Below, one piece after another: positions 18,182 to 26,962 of a DNA stretch of 64,000 bases. This stretch comes from an uncultured Bacteroides sp. GTDB taxonomy: Bacteria > Bacteroidota > Bacteroidia > Bacteroidales > Bacteroidaceae. The notes beneath the pieces are model-generated. The model had not been told where the DNA came from, made no database searches, and worked only from the letters and a program-made list of their open reading frames with translations. Position 1 is the stretch's first letter; the number at the start of each line of letters is the position of its first letter. Made by a program: the position numbers and the translations under genes. Location of the stretch: positions 1 through 64,000 of the forward strand of contig UQVZ01000018.1 of NCBI GenBank assembly GCA_900544675.1, given 5' to 3'.

Positions 18182-19522
18182 TCAGGCTAAAAGTACTGTA
18201 ATGCCCATATACATCAGCATGCCGATGATGTCATTGGTAATGGAAATGAACGGTCCGGTAGCAATGGCAGGGTCTATTTTCAGCTTCTCCAAAGTCATCG
18301 GAACCAAGGTGCCGAAGATGGATGCGAACATGACTACGGCAAACAGACTGATGGATACCGAATAGCTGACGGTAGCGGTAGCGCCGAAGCGGATAAAGTT
18401 ATAAATATAAACCAGCATGGAAATGATAGTGGCATTGATTAAGGCAACGACCGATTCCTTTAATACCTGCTTGAAGGTGTTTGCCGCATCAAGGGAGCTG
18501 TTGGCAAGCCCTTGCACGACCAATGCTGAAGACTGGGTTCCCACATTACCACCAGTTCCGCCAATCAACGGAATGTAGAGAGCCATCTCGGGATGAGCGG
18601 CAAAGGTCGTATCGAAATTACCCAAAATCATGGAGTTGCCGATTCCGCCTAGCATGCCTATCAACAGCCAAGGCAGACGGGCAGTAGTCTGGCGGAAAAC
18701 GTTATCGTGTGATTCGACGTCTTGCGACAAACCGGAAGCCAACTGATAGTCACGCTCAGCCTGTTCGCGCACTTCATCCATTACGTCGTCGACGGTAATG
18801 CGCCCTACCAGACGCCCGATGCTGTCTACCACAGGAAGAGCTACCAAGTCGTATTTCTCAATGACCTGCACCACTTCTTCGAGAGGCGTATCGACATGCA
18901 CCGAAATCGGGTCTTTCTTCATGACATGCTTTACCTTGGAGACCGAAGGGCTGGTAATCATCTTCTTCAACGGGAATACCCCGCGAAGCCGCTCGTCGTC
19001 GTCCACTACATATACATAATAGATTTCGTCCATATCCTCCGCCTGGATACGCATTTCACGCAGGCACTCGGGCATACTGAGGTTTTCGTTGACGATAACC
19101 ATCTCGGTACCCATCAAACCGCCGGCTGTATCTTCATCGTATTTCAACAGGTCGACGATATCGCCTGCCTGCTCGATGTCTTCTATATGCGAGAGGACTT
19201 CTTCCTGCTTGTCCTCGTCCATGTCACGGATGATGTCTACCGCATCATCGGAATCCATGTAGTCGACGAAGCGTTTGGCGATGGTTTCCGAAGGCAAAAT
19301 GTCGAGGAAGCGCTTACGGGCGTCTTCGTCCATCTCAATCAATACGTCGGCTGCTTTTTCGTTGTCTAACAACAAGTATATGGAACGGGCTTCTTCCGCA
19401 TCCAGCTCGTCGCACAGTTCGGCGATATCGGCAGGGTGCAGGTTGTTCAGAAGCTCTTTCAGCTTGTCTGATTCTTTATTCGCAATCAGTTCGGATACTT
19501 TCTTTATTTCTTCGTTTTCCAT
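18182..19522 (-). CDS. mgtE: Magnesium transporter MgtE
   Basis: 446 aa. Domain order is as in MgtE: an N-terminal helical superhelix domain (about 1-130, with L-H-P-A-D-I-A-E-L and repeated D-M-D-E motifs), two CBS domains (about 135-255, with the typical V-V-D-D and G-R-I-T-V-D-D-V-M-D-E), a plug helix, and a C-terminal five-helix membrane domain (about 280-446) containing P-L-I-G-G-T-G-G-N-V-G-T-Q. It forms a Mg2+-gated Mg2+ channel in the inner membrane. It starts 31 bases after rsmA, so the two are probably co-transcribed. Confidence 0.96.
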   Translation of the reverse strand: MENEEIKKVSELIANKESDKLKELLNNLHPADIAELCDELDAEEARSIYLLLDNEKAADVLIEMDEDARKRFLDILPSETIAKRFVDYMDSDDAVDIIRDMDEDKQEEVLSHIEDIEQAGDIVDLLKYDEDTAGGLMGTEMVIVNENLSMPECLREMRIQAEDMDEIYYVYVVDDDERLRGVFPLKKMITSPSVSKVKHVMKKDPISVHVDTPLEEVVQVIEKYDLVALPVVDSIGRLVGRITVDDVMDEVREQAERDYQLASGLSQDVESHDNVFRQTTARLPWLLIGMLGGIGNSMILGNFDTTFAAHPEMALYIPLIGGTGGNVGTQSSALVVQGLANSSLDAANTFKQVLKESVVALINATIISMLVYIYNFIRFGATATVSYSVSISLFAVVMFASIFGTLVPMTLEKLKIDPAIATGPFISITNDIIGMLMYMGITVLLA

Positions 19523-19553
19523 ACCTTATATAATTAGGAGGGGTAACCAAATT

Positions 19554-20357
19554 CTATGTCGGGGTTCCGTCCGACTTGCTCAATGCTTCTTCTACCCGGT
19601 TGGTCAGATTGATGAAATCCTGTACAGAGAGTTGCTCAGGACGTTTGTTGAATATCGCATCGGCACTGAGCGGGTGGGTTTTGTCCAAGATGGTGGAGAT
19701 GGAGTTGCGTAACGTCTTGCGGCGTTGGTTGAACGTAGTCTTCACAATCTGCTTGAACAGCTTTTCGTTGCATCCCAAGTCGGTCGTTTCATTGCGGGTC
19801 ATACGGATGACAGCACTCTTCACTTTAGGAGGAGGATTGAATACGTGCTCATGAACCGTAAACAGGTATTCCACTTTATACCATGCCTGAATCAGCACAC
19901 TCAGGATGCCATACGTCTTGTTGCCCGGCGAGGCAGCGATACGCTCCGCCACTTCTTTCTGTATCATGCCGGTACAGCAGGGGATGAGGCCTTTGTAGTC
20001 CAGCATTTTGAAGAAAATCTGACTGGATATGTTGTACGGATAATTGCCGGTCAGGACAAAAGGTTTTCCTTCGAACAATTGTGACAGATCCATCTGCAGG
20101 AAATCCTGCTCGATGATGTTGTTCCCCAGTTCAGGAAAGTTATCGCGCAAATAGGCTACCGATTCAAAATCCAGTTCCACTACCTTGACGGGCCTTTCCT
20201 TCCGAAGAAGGAATTGAGTTAATACTCCCATGCCGGGACCGACTTCCAAAATCGGAATCTCCGGACAAGCATCTACCGTATCAGCAATGTCGCTGGCTAT
20301 CTGTAAATCCTTTAAAAAATGTTGTCCTAAAAACTTTTTTGGCCTGACTGACTTCAT
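19554..20357 (-). CDS. rsmA: 16S rRNA dimethyladenosine transferase
   Basis: 267 aa, full length for RsmA/KsgA, which dimethylates the two adjacent adenosines in the 3' hairpin of 16S rRNA using SAM. Seen: the N-terminal K-K-F-L-G-Q-H-F-L, SAM motif I E-V-G-P-G-M-G-V-L-T (38-47), V-E-L-D (motif II), and the catalytic motif N-Y-P-Y-N-I-S-S (Tyr in place of the more common Leu). The C-terminal helical domain has F-N-Q-R-R-K-T-L-R-N. It is divergent from the flippase-like gene across a 90-base promoter region and is followed by mgtE. Confidence 0.97.
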   Translation of the reverse strand: MKSVRPKKFLGQHFLKDLQIASDIADTVDACPEIPILEVGPGMGVLTQFLLRKERPVKVVELDFESVAYLRDNFPELGNNIIEQDFLQMDLSQLFEGKPFVLTGNYPYNISSQIFFKMLDYKGLIPCCTGMIQKEVAERIAASPGNKTYGILSVLIQAWYKVEYLFTVHEHVFNPPPKVKSAVIRMTRNETTDLGCNEKLFKQIVKTTFNQRRKTLRNSISTILDKTHPLSADAIFNKRPEQLSVQDFINLTNRVEEALSKSDGTPT

Positions 20358-20406
20358 TCTGTATGTATTTTCTGTGTAAATGACAAATTTTATTCGGGCA
20401 AGATAT

Positions 20407-20414
20407 TATCTTTG
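20407..20414 (+). promoter_or_regulatory. Promoter -7 box for the flippase-pepD unit
   Basis: TATCTTTG matches TAnnTTTG and lies 33 bases before the ATG at 20448, in the divergent gap to rsmA. A TTGCA/TGCAA inverted pair follows just downstream (20412-20423). Confidence 0.6.
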
Positions 20415-20447
20415 CACATTGCAAAGTTAAGCATTAATCTTTAATAC

Positions 20448-21458
20448 ATGAGTAAAATTGAACAGACTGATATAAAAAAACTTATAAATAAGGTCTTGCA
20501 AATCGTTTTGCCTTTGGTTTTAGGCGCTGCTATCCTGGTATGGACGTATCACGGATTCGACTTCCAGCAGGTAGGAGATGTATTGACTTCCGGCATGAAT
20601 TATGGCTGGATGTTGTTCTCATTGGTGTTCGGCGTACTGGCACATGTGTTCCGCGGCTGGCGATGGAACCTGGCATTAGCTCCTTTGGGCGAACACCCGA
20701 AGGCATCAAACAGCGTATATGCCATTTTCGTGTCGTATGCTGCCAACTTGGTGATTCCCCGTATCGGAGAGGTATCACGTTGTGGCATCTTATCGAAATT
20801 CGACCAAGTCTCCTTTTCCAAATCATTAGGGACAGTAGTATCCGAACGGTTGATTGATTCAGTATGTGTCGTACTTATCACACTGGTGACCTTGGCTTTG
20901 CAATCGGGTATCTTTGCGCGCTTCTTCCGGATTACAGGAACCGACAAGGCCTTTTTCGTCCATCTGTTCACGTCGACCAATTTCTATATATCTCTGGTCT
21001 GCATTGCAGCCGCCATTGTATTGGTATACTGGCTGGTGCGGAACCTGACGATATTTGCGCGTATGAAGGGCTTGATACAGAATGTATGGGTGGGCTGTCT
21101 TTCTATCCGTAACGTACACCGCCCGTGGCTTTATGTATGTTATACCTTAGCCATTTGGGCTTGCTATTTTCTGCATTTCTACCTGACGTTCTATTGCTTC
21201 AGCTTTTCCGAGCATTTGGGATGGATGGCAGGGCTGGTGCTTTTCGTGGTAGGAAGCATCGCGGTGATTGTACCTACCCCCAATGGTGCAGGTCCGTGGC
21301 ATTTTGCGGTGATTACCATGATGATGATGTATGGGGTCAGTAAGGAAGATGCAGGAATATTTGCCCTGTTAGTACATGGAATTCAAACCTTTTTGCTAAT
21401 TTTGTTAGGAATTTACGGCTTGGTGGCTTTGCCGCTGGTCAATAAACATAAAAAATAA
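20448..21458 (+). CDS. Flippase-like integral membrane protein (LPG synthase TM region family)
   Basis: 336 aa with about eight membrane helices. It fits the lysylphosphatidylglycerol-synthase transmembrane-region/UPF0104 family: an early helix ending in a basic patch (F-R-G-W-R-W-N-L-A-L), the family motif R-I-G-E-V-S-R-C at about 105, and the later P-T-P-N-G-A-G-P-W-H-F block. There is no catalytic LPG-synthase domain, so it is a transport or flippase-like protein and not an aminoacyl transferase. It is followed after 5 bases by pepD, an operon seen in other Bacteroides. Its substrate is unknown. Confidence 0.88.
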   Translation: MSKIEQTDIKKLINKVLQIVLPLVLGAAILVWTYHGFDFQQVGDVLTSGMNYGWMLFSLVFGVLAHVFRGWRWNLALAPLGEHPKASNSVYAIFVSYAANLVIPRIGEVSRCGILSKFDQVSFSKSLGTVVSERLIDSVCVVLITLVTLALQSGIFARFFRITGTDKAFFVHLFTSTNFYISLVCIAAAIVLVYWLVRNLTIFARMKGLIQNVWVGCLSIRNVHRPWLYVCYTLAIWACYFLHFYLTFYCFSFSEHLGWMAGLVLFVVGSIAVIVPTPNGAGPWHFAVITMMMMYGVSKEDAGIFALLVHGIQTFLLILLGIYGLVALPLVNKHKK

Positions 21459-21463
21459 GATTT

Positions 21464-22921
21464 ATGAGTGACATTCTTTCTCTTGCTCCACAAAATGTGT
21501 GGAAGCACTTCTATTCGTTGACACAAGTTCCCCGTCCGTCGGGACATTTGGAGAAAATTCAGGCATTCTTGTTGGAGTTTGGCAAGAGTGTAGGTGTAGA
21601 ATCTTTCCAGGATGAAGCAGGAAACATCATTTACCGCAAGCCGGCCACTCCGGGAATGGAAAACCGCAAGACCGTTATCCTGCAGGCACACATGGATATG
21701 GTTCCGCAGAAGAACAAAGATGTAGAGCACGATTTCGAAAACGACCCGATTCAACCATACGTGGACGGCGAGTGGGTACGTGCCAAAGGTACGACACTGG
21801 GAGCCGACGACGGTATGGGTGTGGCAGCCATTATGGCAGTGATGGAAGACAAGACCTTGAAGCACGGTCCGCTGGTAGCCCTGATTACTTCGGACGAAGA
21901 AACCGGCATGTATGGCGCTTTCGGCTTGAAACCCGGAACCATCGAAGGGGACATCCTGCTGAACTTGGATTCGGAAGAAGAAGGCGAACTGTATATCGGT
22001 TGTGCCGGAGGTGAAGACCTGACCGCAACACTGGAATATAAGGAAGAAGAAACAGACCCGACAGATGTAGCGCTGAAGGTGACTCTGAAAGGTTTGCGTG
22101 GCGGACATTCAGGCATTCAGATAGGTTGGGGACACGCCAATGCCAATAAACTGATGGCACGTTTCCTGAACCAGGTGATTGCTTACGATGAAGCTTGCCT
22201 CGTTTCATGGGAAGGAGGAAACATGCGGAATGCCATCCCACGCGAATGTGAAGTAGTGATTACGGTACCCGAAGAAGAAGTGGAAGACGTATTAGCTTTC
22301 GTAGGCGAGTGCGAACAAGTATGGCGCGATGAGTATGCGACTATCGAAGACGGGCTGGTATTCCAGGCAGAACGGGTAGAATTGCCGAAATACATGGTGC
22401 CCGAAGAAATCCGTGACAACCTGGTAGATGCCATTTATGCTTGTCCGAACGGCGTAGAACGTTATATTCCGACCATCCCTGATACGGTAGAGACTTCTTC
22501 GAACCTGGCTATTGTAGACATCAAGGGCGGAGCAGCATCCGTCAAAATCCTGACCCGTAGCGCGCGTGAATCAATGAAAGATTATCGCAACACGGCACTC
22601 GAAAGCTGTTTCTCGATGGCAGGTATGCGTGTAGAACGTTCGGGCGGTTATTCCGGTTGGGAACCGAATGTCAATTCTCCTATCCTGCATGCCATGAAAG
22701 AGGCTTATCAAACTCAGTTCGGTTCTGCTCCTGAAGTGAAAGTGATTCACGCCGGACTGGAATGCGGCATCATTGGCGCTGTGATTCCAGGACTGGATAT
22801 GATTTCTTTCGGTCCTACACTGGTAGGTCCGCATACACCTGACGAGAAATGTGAGATTGCTTCCGTGGCACGTTTCTATGATTTCCTGACAGCGACGCTT
22901 GCCAATACGCCGGAGAAATAA
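21464..22921 (+). CDS. pepD: Aminoacyl-histidine dipeptidase (M20 family)
   Basis: 485 aa, cytoplasmic, full length for PepD, a zinc dipeptidase of family M20 that cleaves Xaa-His and many other dipeptides. Seen: the metal-binding A-H-M-D-M-V (His, first Asp), L-G-A-D-D-G-M-G-V-A (bridging Asp), S-D-E-E-T-G-M-Y-G (catalytic Glu and metal Glu), L-N-L-D-S-E-E-E-G-E, and H-A-G-L-E-C-G near the C-terminus. The lid domain includes G-L-R-G-G-H-S-G. It is translated 5 bases after the flippase-like gene and is followed by the octamer repeat array. Confidence 0.95.
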   Translation: MSDILSLAPQNVWKHFYSLTQVPRPSGHLEKIQAFLLEFGKSVGVESFQDEAGNIIYRKPATPGMENRKTVILQAHMDMVPQKNKDVEHDFENDPIQPYVDGEWVRAKGTTLGADDGMGVAAIMAVMEDKTLKHGPLVALITSDEETGMYGAFGLKPGTIEGDILLNLDSEEEGELYIGCAGGEDLTATLEYKEEETDPTDVALKVTLKGLRGGHSGIQIGWGHANANKLMARFLNQVIAYDEACLVSWEGGNMRNAIPRECEVVITVPEEEVEDVLAFVGECEQVWRDEYATIEDGLVFQAERVELPKYMVPEEIRDNLVDAIYACPNGVERYIPTIPDTVETSSNLAIVDIKGGAASVKILTRSARESMKDYRNTALESCFSMAGMRVERSGGYSGWEPNVNSPILHAMKEAYQTQFGSAPEVKVIHAGLECGIIGAVIPGLDMISFGPTLVGPHTPDEKCEIASVARFYDFLTATLANTPEK

Positions 22922-23083
22922 ACAATGGGACAATGTGTTAATGTGGCAATGTGCTAATGTGACAATGAGACAATATGACAATATGACAATATGCTAATGT
23001 GACAATGTGCTAATGTGACAATGTAACATTTGTATCTATTGCAACATTAGCATATTTGCACATTTGCATATTAGCACATTAGA
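22922..23083. repeat. Octamer array with inverted right half
   Basis: Thirteen consecutive octamers of consensus NYAATGTG run from 22922 to 23025 (for example ACAATGTG, CTAATGTG, ACAATATG). After a 18-base spacer, five octamers of the complementary type (ACATTAGC, ATATTTGC, ACATTTGC, ATATTAGC, ACATTAGA) fill 23044-23083. The two halves can pair in several registers. The array lies between the convergent pepD and DUF4435 genes, where it could act as a bidirectional terminator. Confidence 0.9.
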
Positions 23084-23089
23084 TAAAAG

Positions 23090-24091
23090 CTACGCTTTTG
23101 CTATTTTCAGGAATTTTTCCACATCCCGCCGCATCATCTGATACATGGGCGAAGTCTTGTAATTGGTGTTTTTATGAATGACCAGCGCGACATCCACCTG
23201 ACTCCTTTGATAAGCGGTAAGCTCGTTATGCAATTGAGTTTCGTGCAAAGCAAGCTCGTGTATCTGCTGTTCGCGTTCCCTACGCAGGTAAGTACATACA
23301 GGAGTAAGTAAACGCATTACCACATTGTCGAGAATGTGGTGCCCTTGGATAAACATATACGTATTTTCCGGATAGACTCCCAACTGCTTGAATTCTTCTT
23401 TCATGGCTTCCACTTCGGCTATACCTTCGGGATGATGGTGCTCCAAATCGCGCACTTTGCGGTTCACTTTCTTCGACATTACCCCCAAGCTATATTCCGG
23501 ATGGCGGATGCCTACCTGGTCTACCCTGACATACGAACAGAAATCAAGTAAGGAAAATTCAGACAGGTTATGCCGGCGATAGAACCATACCGACCATACG
23601 AATAAAGGATAAGCAATCTGTGAATAAAGCTTCATATAGGCAGGGAAATCAATCAGCATGTGGTCGTTCAACGTTGCCATGACGCATACTTCATGCAGAC
23701 CTTCGGCATAACAATGGTAATTCTCGATGGCGTATGCATAGGTTTGCAGCACGTACGGACTGTTTATCATATAGCGTGAGGTCTGAGTCCGCCCTTGCAG
23801 AAGGTAATCGTAATCGCTGTCTACACACGCTATCATGTTTTCTCCCAGCTGTTTGCCCAGCTGATTCATCAATACGCTTTTCTTACCCTTGGCAAGCGAG
23901 GTGCGCGAAGGAAGCATCACTTCGAAATAGCGGTTCTCGTTTTCGTATTCGGCTAATAAGGAACGCCAGAAAGAAATATCATCATAGCTCTCTACGTAAG
24001 CCACGATTTTCCTTCGCGCATGCTTAGGCTTCAAGCTATTGGCAGCGCCCAAGTATAACGAAGACAAGTTTTCGGTAAGTCTTTTTCCCAT
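23090..24091 (-). CDS. DUF4435 (TOPRIM-like) protein, PARIS AriB-like
   Basis: 333 aa, no signal peptide. The N-terminal region reads I-V-A-Y-V-E-S-Y-D-D-I-S-F-W (E34, D37, D38), followed by A-K-G-K-K-S-V-L (K70, K71) and A-C-V-D-S-D-Y-D-Y-L (D91, D93, D95): a Glu on the first strand and a D-x-D on the next, the catalytic pattern of TOPRIM nucleases and of DUF4435 proteins. The rest is helical. DUF4435 proteins paired with an ABC-type ATPase form PARIS, in which the DUF4435 subunit AriB is the toxic nuclease released by the ATPase AriA. Here the gene follows such an ATPase by 12 bases. A housekeeping role of this pair in Bacteroides is also possible. Confidence 0.8.
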   Translation of the reverse strand: MGKRLTENLSSLYLGAANSLKPKHARRKIVAYVESYDDISFWRSLLAEYENENRYFEVMLPSRTSLAKGKKSVLMNQLGKQLGENMIACVDSDYDYLLQGRTQTSRYMINSPYVLQTYAYAIENYHCYAEGLHEVCVMATLNDHMLIDFPAYMKLYSQIAYPLFVWSVWFYRRHNLSEFSLLDFCSYVRVDQVGIRHPEYSLGVMSKKVNRKVRDLEHHHPEGIAEVEAMKEEFKQLGVYPENTYMFIQGHHILDNVVMRLLTPVCTYLRREREQQIHELALHETQLHNELTAYQRSQVDVALVIHKNTNYKTSPMYQMMRRDVEKFLKIAKA

Positions 24092-24103
24092 AGCCGTATG
24101 CGT

Positions 24104-24928
24104 TTAGTTGGTAGTAATGTCACTGACTTCGGTCACGGCATCAATCCAGCCGTTCATGATTACCGCCGGCGAATGGGTAGTCAGAATGATTTGCGCATTG
24201 GGGTTCAACTGGCGGATAAGCGAGATAAGCTGCTGCTGCCATTCCACATGCAAGGAGATTTCGGGCTCGTCCATAAACAGGGCATAGTGCCGGTTATCTT
24301 GTACCAACACAGTCAGCAGAATCACCAACATCTGTTTTTCGCCCGAAGAGAGTTGATAGGGCGTCAGTTCATCCCCGTCCTGCTCGAACAGAATCTCGTT
24401 ACTCTTGCGGTTGATTTTCTTGCCTGTATCGCCAAAGAGACTATCTATCAGGTCTTGAAATAAGGTTTTCGGTTTCGACATTTCAGATGCCTTTGCCTGT
24501 TGTTCAGGGTCACCACTGGTCAGCATTTCAATAATCCGGTTCCCGATGTTCACCTGATAATCCAGATAACGCCGTTGTAATTGGTAAAGTTGCCAGTCGA
24601 GTTCGGTCTTTACATTCTGATTACCAATTTTCTCAAGTAATCCCGAACTGATAAGCGGACGGTCGAAGCTTCGGATAACATCAAAGTTGATATAAGTAGC
24701 GTCTTCGGGCGAAAAGACAAACGATACACCTTCCTGAACTCCGTTTATCAAAGCGCCTCCTTCCATTGCATTAAGGCTCCGGACTGAGTTGTTCAGAATG
24801 GTACTTTTGCCAATACCGTTTACGCCACTCAGAATATTGACATCAGGACGGAGGTTCCACGAGATATCCTTGCGTCCCCACATTCCCTTGATGTCGATGC
24901 GCTGGATGTAGTCTGCTTGCTTTTTCAT
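24104..24928 (-). CDS. ABC-type/AAA_15-like ATPase, partner of the DUF4435 protein
   Basis: 274 aa, soluble, with one ABC-class ATPase domain. Walker A is G-V-N-G-I-G-K-S (35-42); the ABC signature is L-S-S-G-E-K-Q (193-199); Walker B is F-M-D-E-P-E (D220, catalytic E221); and the H-loop is T-T-H-S-P (H252). The insert between Walker A and the signature is short (about 150 residues), too short for a Rad50-type coiled coil. This resembles the ATPases of OLD, PARIS and related defence systems. It is transcribed ahead of the DUF4435 gene and divergently from an SF1 helicase. It is smaller than the AriA proteins I know of, so an exact PARIS assignment is inference. Confidence 0.83.
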   Translation of the reverse strand: MKKQADYIQRIDIKGMWGRKDISWNLRPDVNILSGVNGIGKSTILNNSVRSLNAMEGGALINGVQEGVSFVFSPEDATYINFDVIRSFDRPLISSGLLEKIGNQNVKTELDWQLYQLQRRYLDYQVNIGNRIIEMLTSGDPEQQAKASEMSKPKTLFQDLIDSLFGDTGKKINRKSNEILFEQDGDELTPYQLSSGEKQMLVILLTVLVQDNRHYALFMDEPEISLHVEWQQQLISLIRQLNPNAQIILTTHSPAVIMNGWIDAVTEVSDITTN

Positions 24929-25016
24929 AAGTATATGTGTATCTCATTTGCATGTAAAAATACGGATAATAATGGAATTTATCAACGATTTCACCTTTCT
25001 TTTTTCGGAGAACTCG

Positions 25017-25024
25017 TACCTTTG
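25017..25024 (+). promoter_or_regulatory. Promoter -7 box deciding the helicase start
   Basis: TACCTTTG matches TAnnTTTG 25 bases before the ATG at 25050. If used, it excludes the earlier in-frame codons at 24948 (TTG) and 24972 (ATG). Confidence 0.5.
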
Positions 25025-25049
25025 TCTCCCGAAATTAGTTTCAGACGAT

Positions 25050-26945
25050 ATGAAAGAAAAATCTACGATACATTCTCCGATTCTGTACGTGCAACATCAA
25101 TACGACTTGTTGCGCTTGGAATACGAATACGAAAAAGAACAGTTCAAGCAGCAAACCGAACTGATGGGCATCGGCAGAAAGGTAAAAAGAGGGATGTGCT
25201 GGTATCCGTTACACATCGGGCGGAGTTATTATAACGCTTTAAACCAGCTGGTGGTGGAAGTGGAGCGCAGGGAGGATAATGAAATAGAGCATCTGTTCGA
25301 ATACGGGCGTCCGGTATGCTTCTTCACGCAAGACATGACAGGAAAGCTCAGGTACCTGCCTTTTGTAGCGACGGTGAGTTATGTAGACGGCGACCGTATG
25401 GTTGTAGCGCTTCCCCATGCCGATGCCTTAGTGGCACTGCAAGGCGAAGAAGTGTTGGGCGTGCAACTCTATTTTGACGAAACCAGCTATCGGCTGATGT
25501 TCGAAGCCTTGAAACAGGTAATAGAAGCCAAGAACAACCGCCTGGCTGAGTTGCGTGACATCTTCCACGGCACGCAGCCTGCCTCTGCCTTTACGTTCCA
25601 GCCGATACGCTTCCCTTGGCTGAACCGTACACAGGAAGAAGCGGTCAACAAGGTATTGCATGCCAAAGATGTGGCTATCGTCCACGGTCCTCCCGGAACG
25701 GGAAAGACAACCACCTTGGTCGAAGCCATTTACGAGACCTTGCATCGGGAAAATCAAGTGTTGGTATGTGCGCAAAGCAATATGGCGGTCGACTGGATTA
25801 GCGAGAAGCTGGTCGACCGGGGAGTAAACGTACTCCGCATCGGCAATCCCAGCCGGGTGAACGACAAGATGCTTTCGTTTACCTATGAACGCCGTTTCGA
25901 ATCACATCCCGACTATCCGCAATTATGGAGTATCCGCCGTGCTATCCGAGACTTGTATGCCAAGCTTCGCAAGGCAAGCGACCGTGAGTCTGTCCGTACC
26001 AAGATAAATTCACTGAAAGACCGTGCTACCGAATTGGAAGTGCGTATCAATGCCGCCTTGTTTTCCGAAGCCCGTGTCATAGCCTGTACATTGGTAGGGA
26101 GTGCCAATCGTCTTCTGATGGGGCAGAAGTTCGGTACCTTGTTCATTGACGAGGCGGCACAAGCCTTGGAGGCTGCTTGCTGGATTGCCATCCGTAAGGC
26201 AGACCGGGTTATCTTCGCGGGCGACCATTGCCAGCTTCCGCCTACGGTAAAAAGTATAGAAGCCTTGCGTGGAGGTTTGGGCGACACATTGATGCAATGC
26301 ATCGTAAAGCAGAAACCCGAAACGGTTTCACTGCTGAAAATACAATACCGGATGAACGATGAGATTATGCGTTTCTCGTCCGAGTGGTTTTACGGCGGTA
26401 TGCTCCAATCGGCACCCGAAGTGAAATATAGAGGCATCCTTGATTTCGACACACCTATCGAATGGATAAATACCGAAGGAATGGAATGCAACGAAGAGTT
26501 TGTGGGCGAGAATTACGGACGCATCAACAAGCCTGAAGCGGAATTGTCGGTCGCCCAGTTGAAGAACTACATCACCCGCATCGGCAAAGAGCGCTTTCTG
26601 GAAGAGCGTATCGACGTAGGATTGATTTCTCCTTACAAGGCACAAGTGCAATATTTGCGCCGCTTAATCAAAGGAGACGCTTTTTTCAAACCCTTCCGCT
26701 CCGCAATCACAATCAATACGTTCGATGGATTCCAAGGGCAGGAGCGTGACGTGATTCTTATCAGTCTGGTACGGGCGAACGAAGAAGGACAAATCGGCTT
26801 TCTGAATGATTTGCGCCGGATGAATGTAGCCATTACCCGTGCACGGATGAAACTGATTATTCTGGGCGATGCTTCTACCCTGACACGACACGCTTTCTAC
26901 CGCAAGCTCTATGCCTACATCAAAAGTCTGCACGAAGAGAGATAA
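25050..26945 (+). CDS. SF1B DNA/RNA helicase (Upf1/IGHMBP2-like)
   Basis: 631 aa from the chosen start (up to 665 aa with the TTG at 24948). Superfamily 1 motifs are complete: Q-like R-T-Q-E-E-A, Walker A G-P-P-G-T-G-K-T (about 213-220), motif Ia C-A-Q-S-N-M-A-V-D, motif II D-E-A-A-Q (DEAA type), motif III G-D-H-C-Q-L-P-P-T, motif IV region Q-Y-R-M-N, motif V T-F-D-G-F-Q-G-Q-E, and motif VI A-I-T-R-A-R. The N-terminal 200 residues include a beta-barrel-like region, as in Upf1/IGHMBP2 helicases. It probably unwinds DNA or RNA 5'-3'. It is divergent from the ATPase/DUF4435 pair, which may be chance or a functional link. Its stop is 17 bases from the convergent permease stop. Confidence 0.9.
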   Translation: MKEKSTIHSPILYVQHQYDLLRLEYEYEKEQFKQQTELMGIGRKVKRGMCWYPLHIGRSYYNALNQLVVEVERREDNEIEHLFEYGRPVCFFTQDMTGKLRYLPFVATVSYVDGDRMVVALPHADALVALQGEEVLGVQLYFDETSYRLMFEALKQVIEAKNNRLAELRDIFHGTQPASAFTFQPIRFPWLNRTQEEAVNKVLHAKDVAIVHGPPGTGKTTTLVEAIYETLHRENQVLVCAQSNMAVDWISEKLVDRGVNVLRIGNPSRVNDKMLSFTYERRFESHPDYPQLWSIRRAIRDLYAKLRKASDRESVRTKINSLKDRATELEVRINAALFSEARVIACTLVGSANRLLMGQKFGTLFIDEAAQALEAACWIAIRKADRVIFAGDHCQLPPTVKSIEALRGGLGDTLMQCIVKQKPETVSLLKIQYRMNDEIMRFSSEWFYGGMLQSAPEVKYRGILDFDTPIEWINTEGMECNEEFVGENYGRINKPEAELSVAQLKNYITRIGKERFLEERIDVGLISPYKAQVQYLRRLIKGDAFFKPFRSAITINTFDGFQGQERDVILISLVRANEEGQIGFLNDLRRMNVAITRARMKLIILGDASTLTRHAFYRKLYAYIKSLHEER

Positions 26946-26962
26946 AATGACAAGACACTTGT

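Noticed and set aside
22922..23083. Possible CRISPR-like array
   Set aside because: The unit is 8 bases and contiguous without spacers, and no cas genes are near.
24948..25049. Longer N-terminus for the SF1 helicase
   Set aside because: A TACCTTTG box at 25017-25024 would lie inside the coding region; the extension is possible but less likely.
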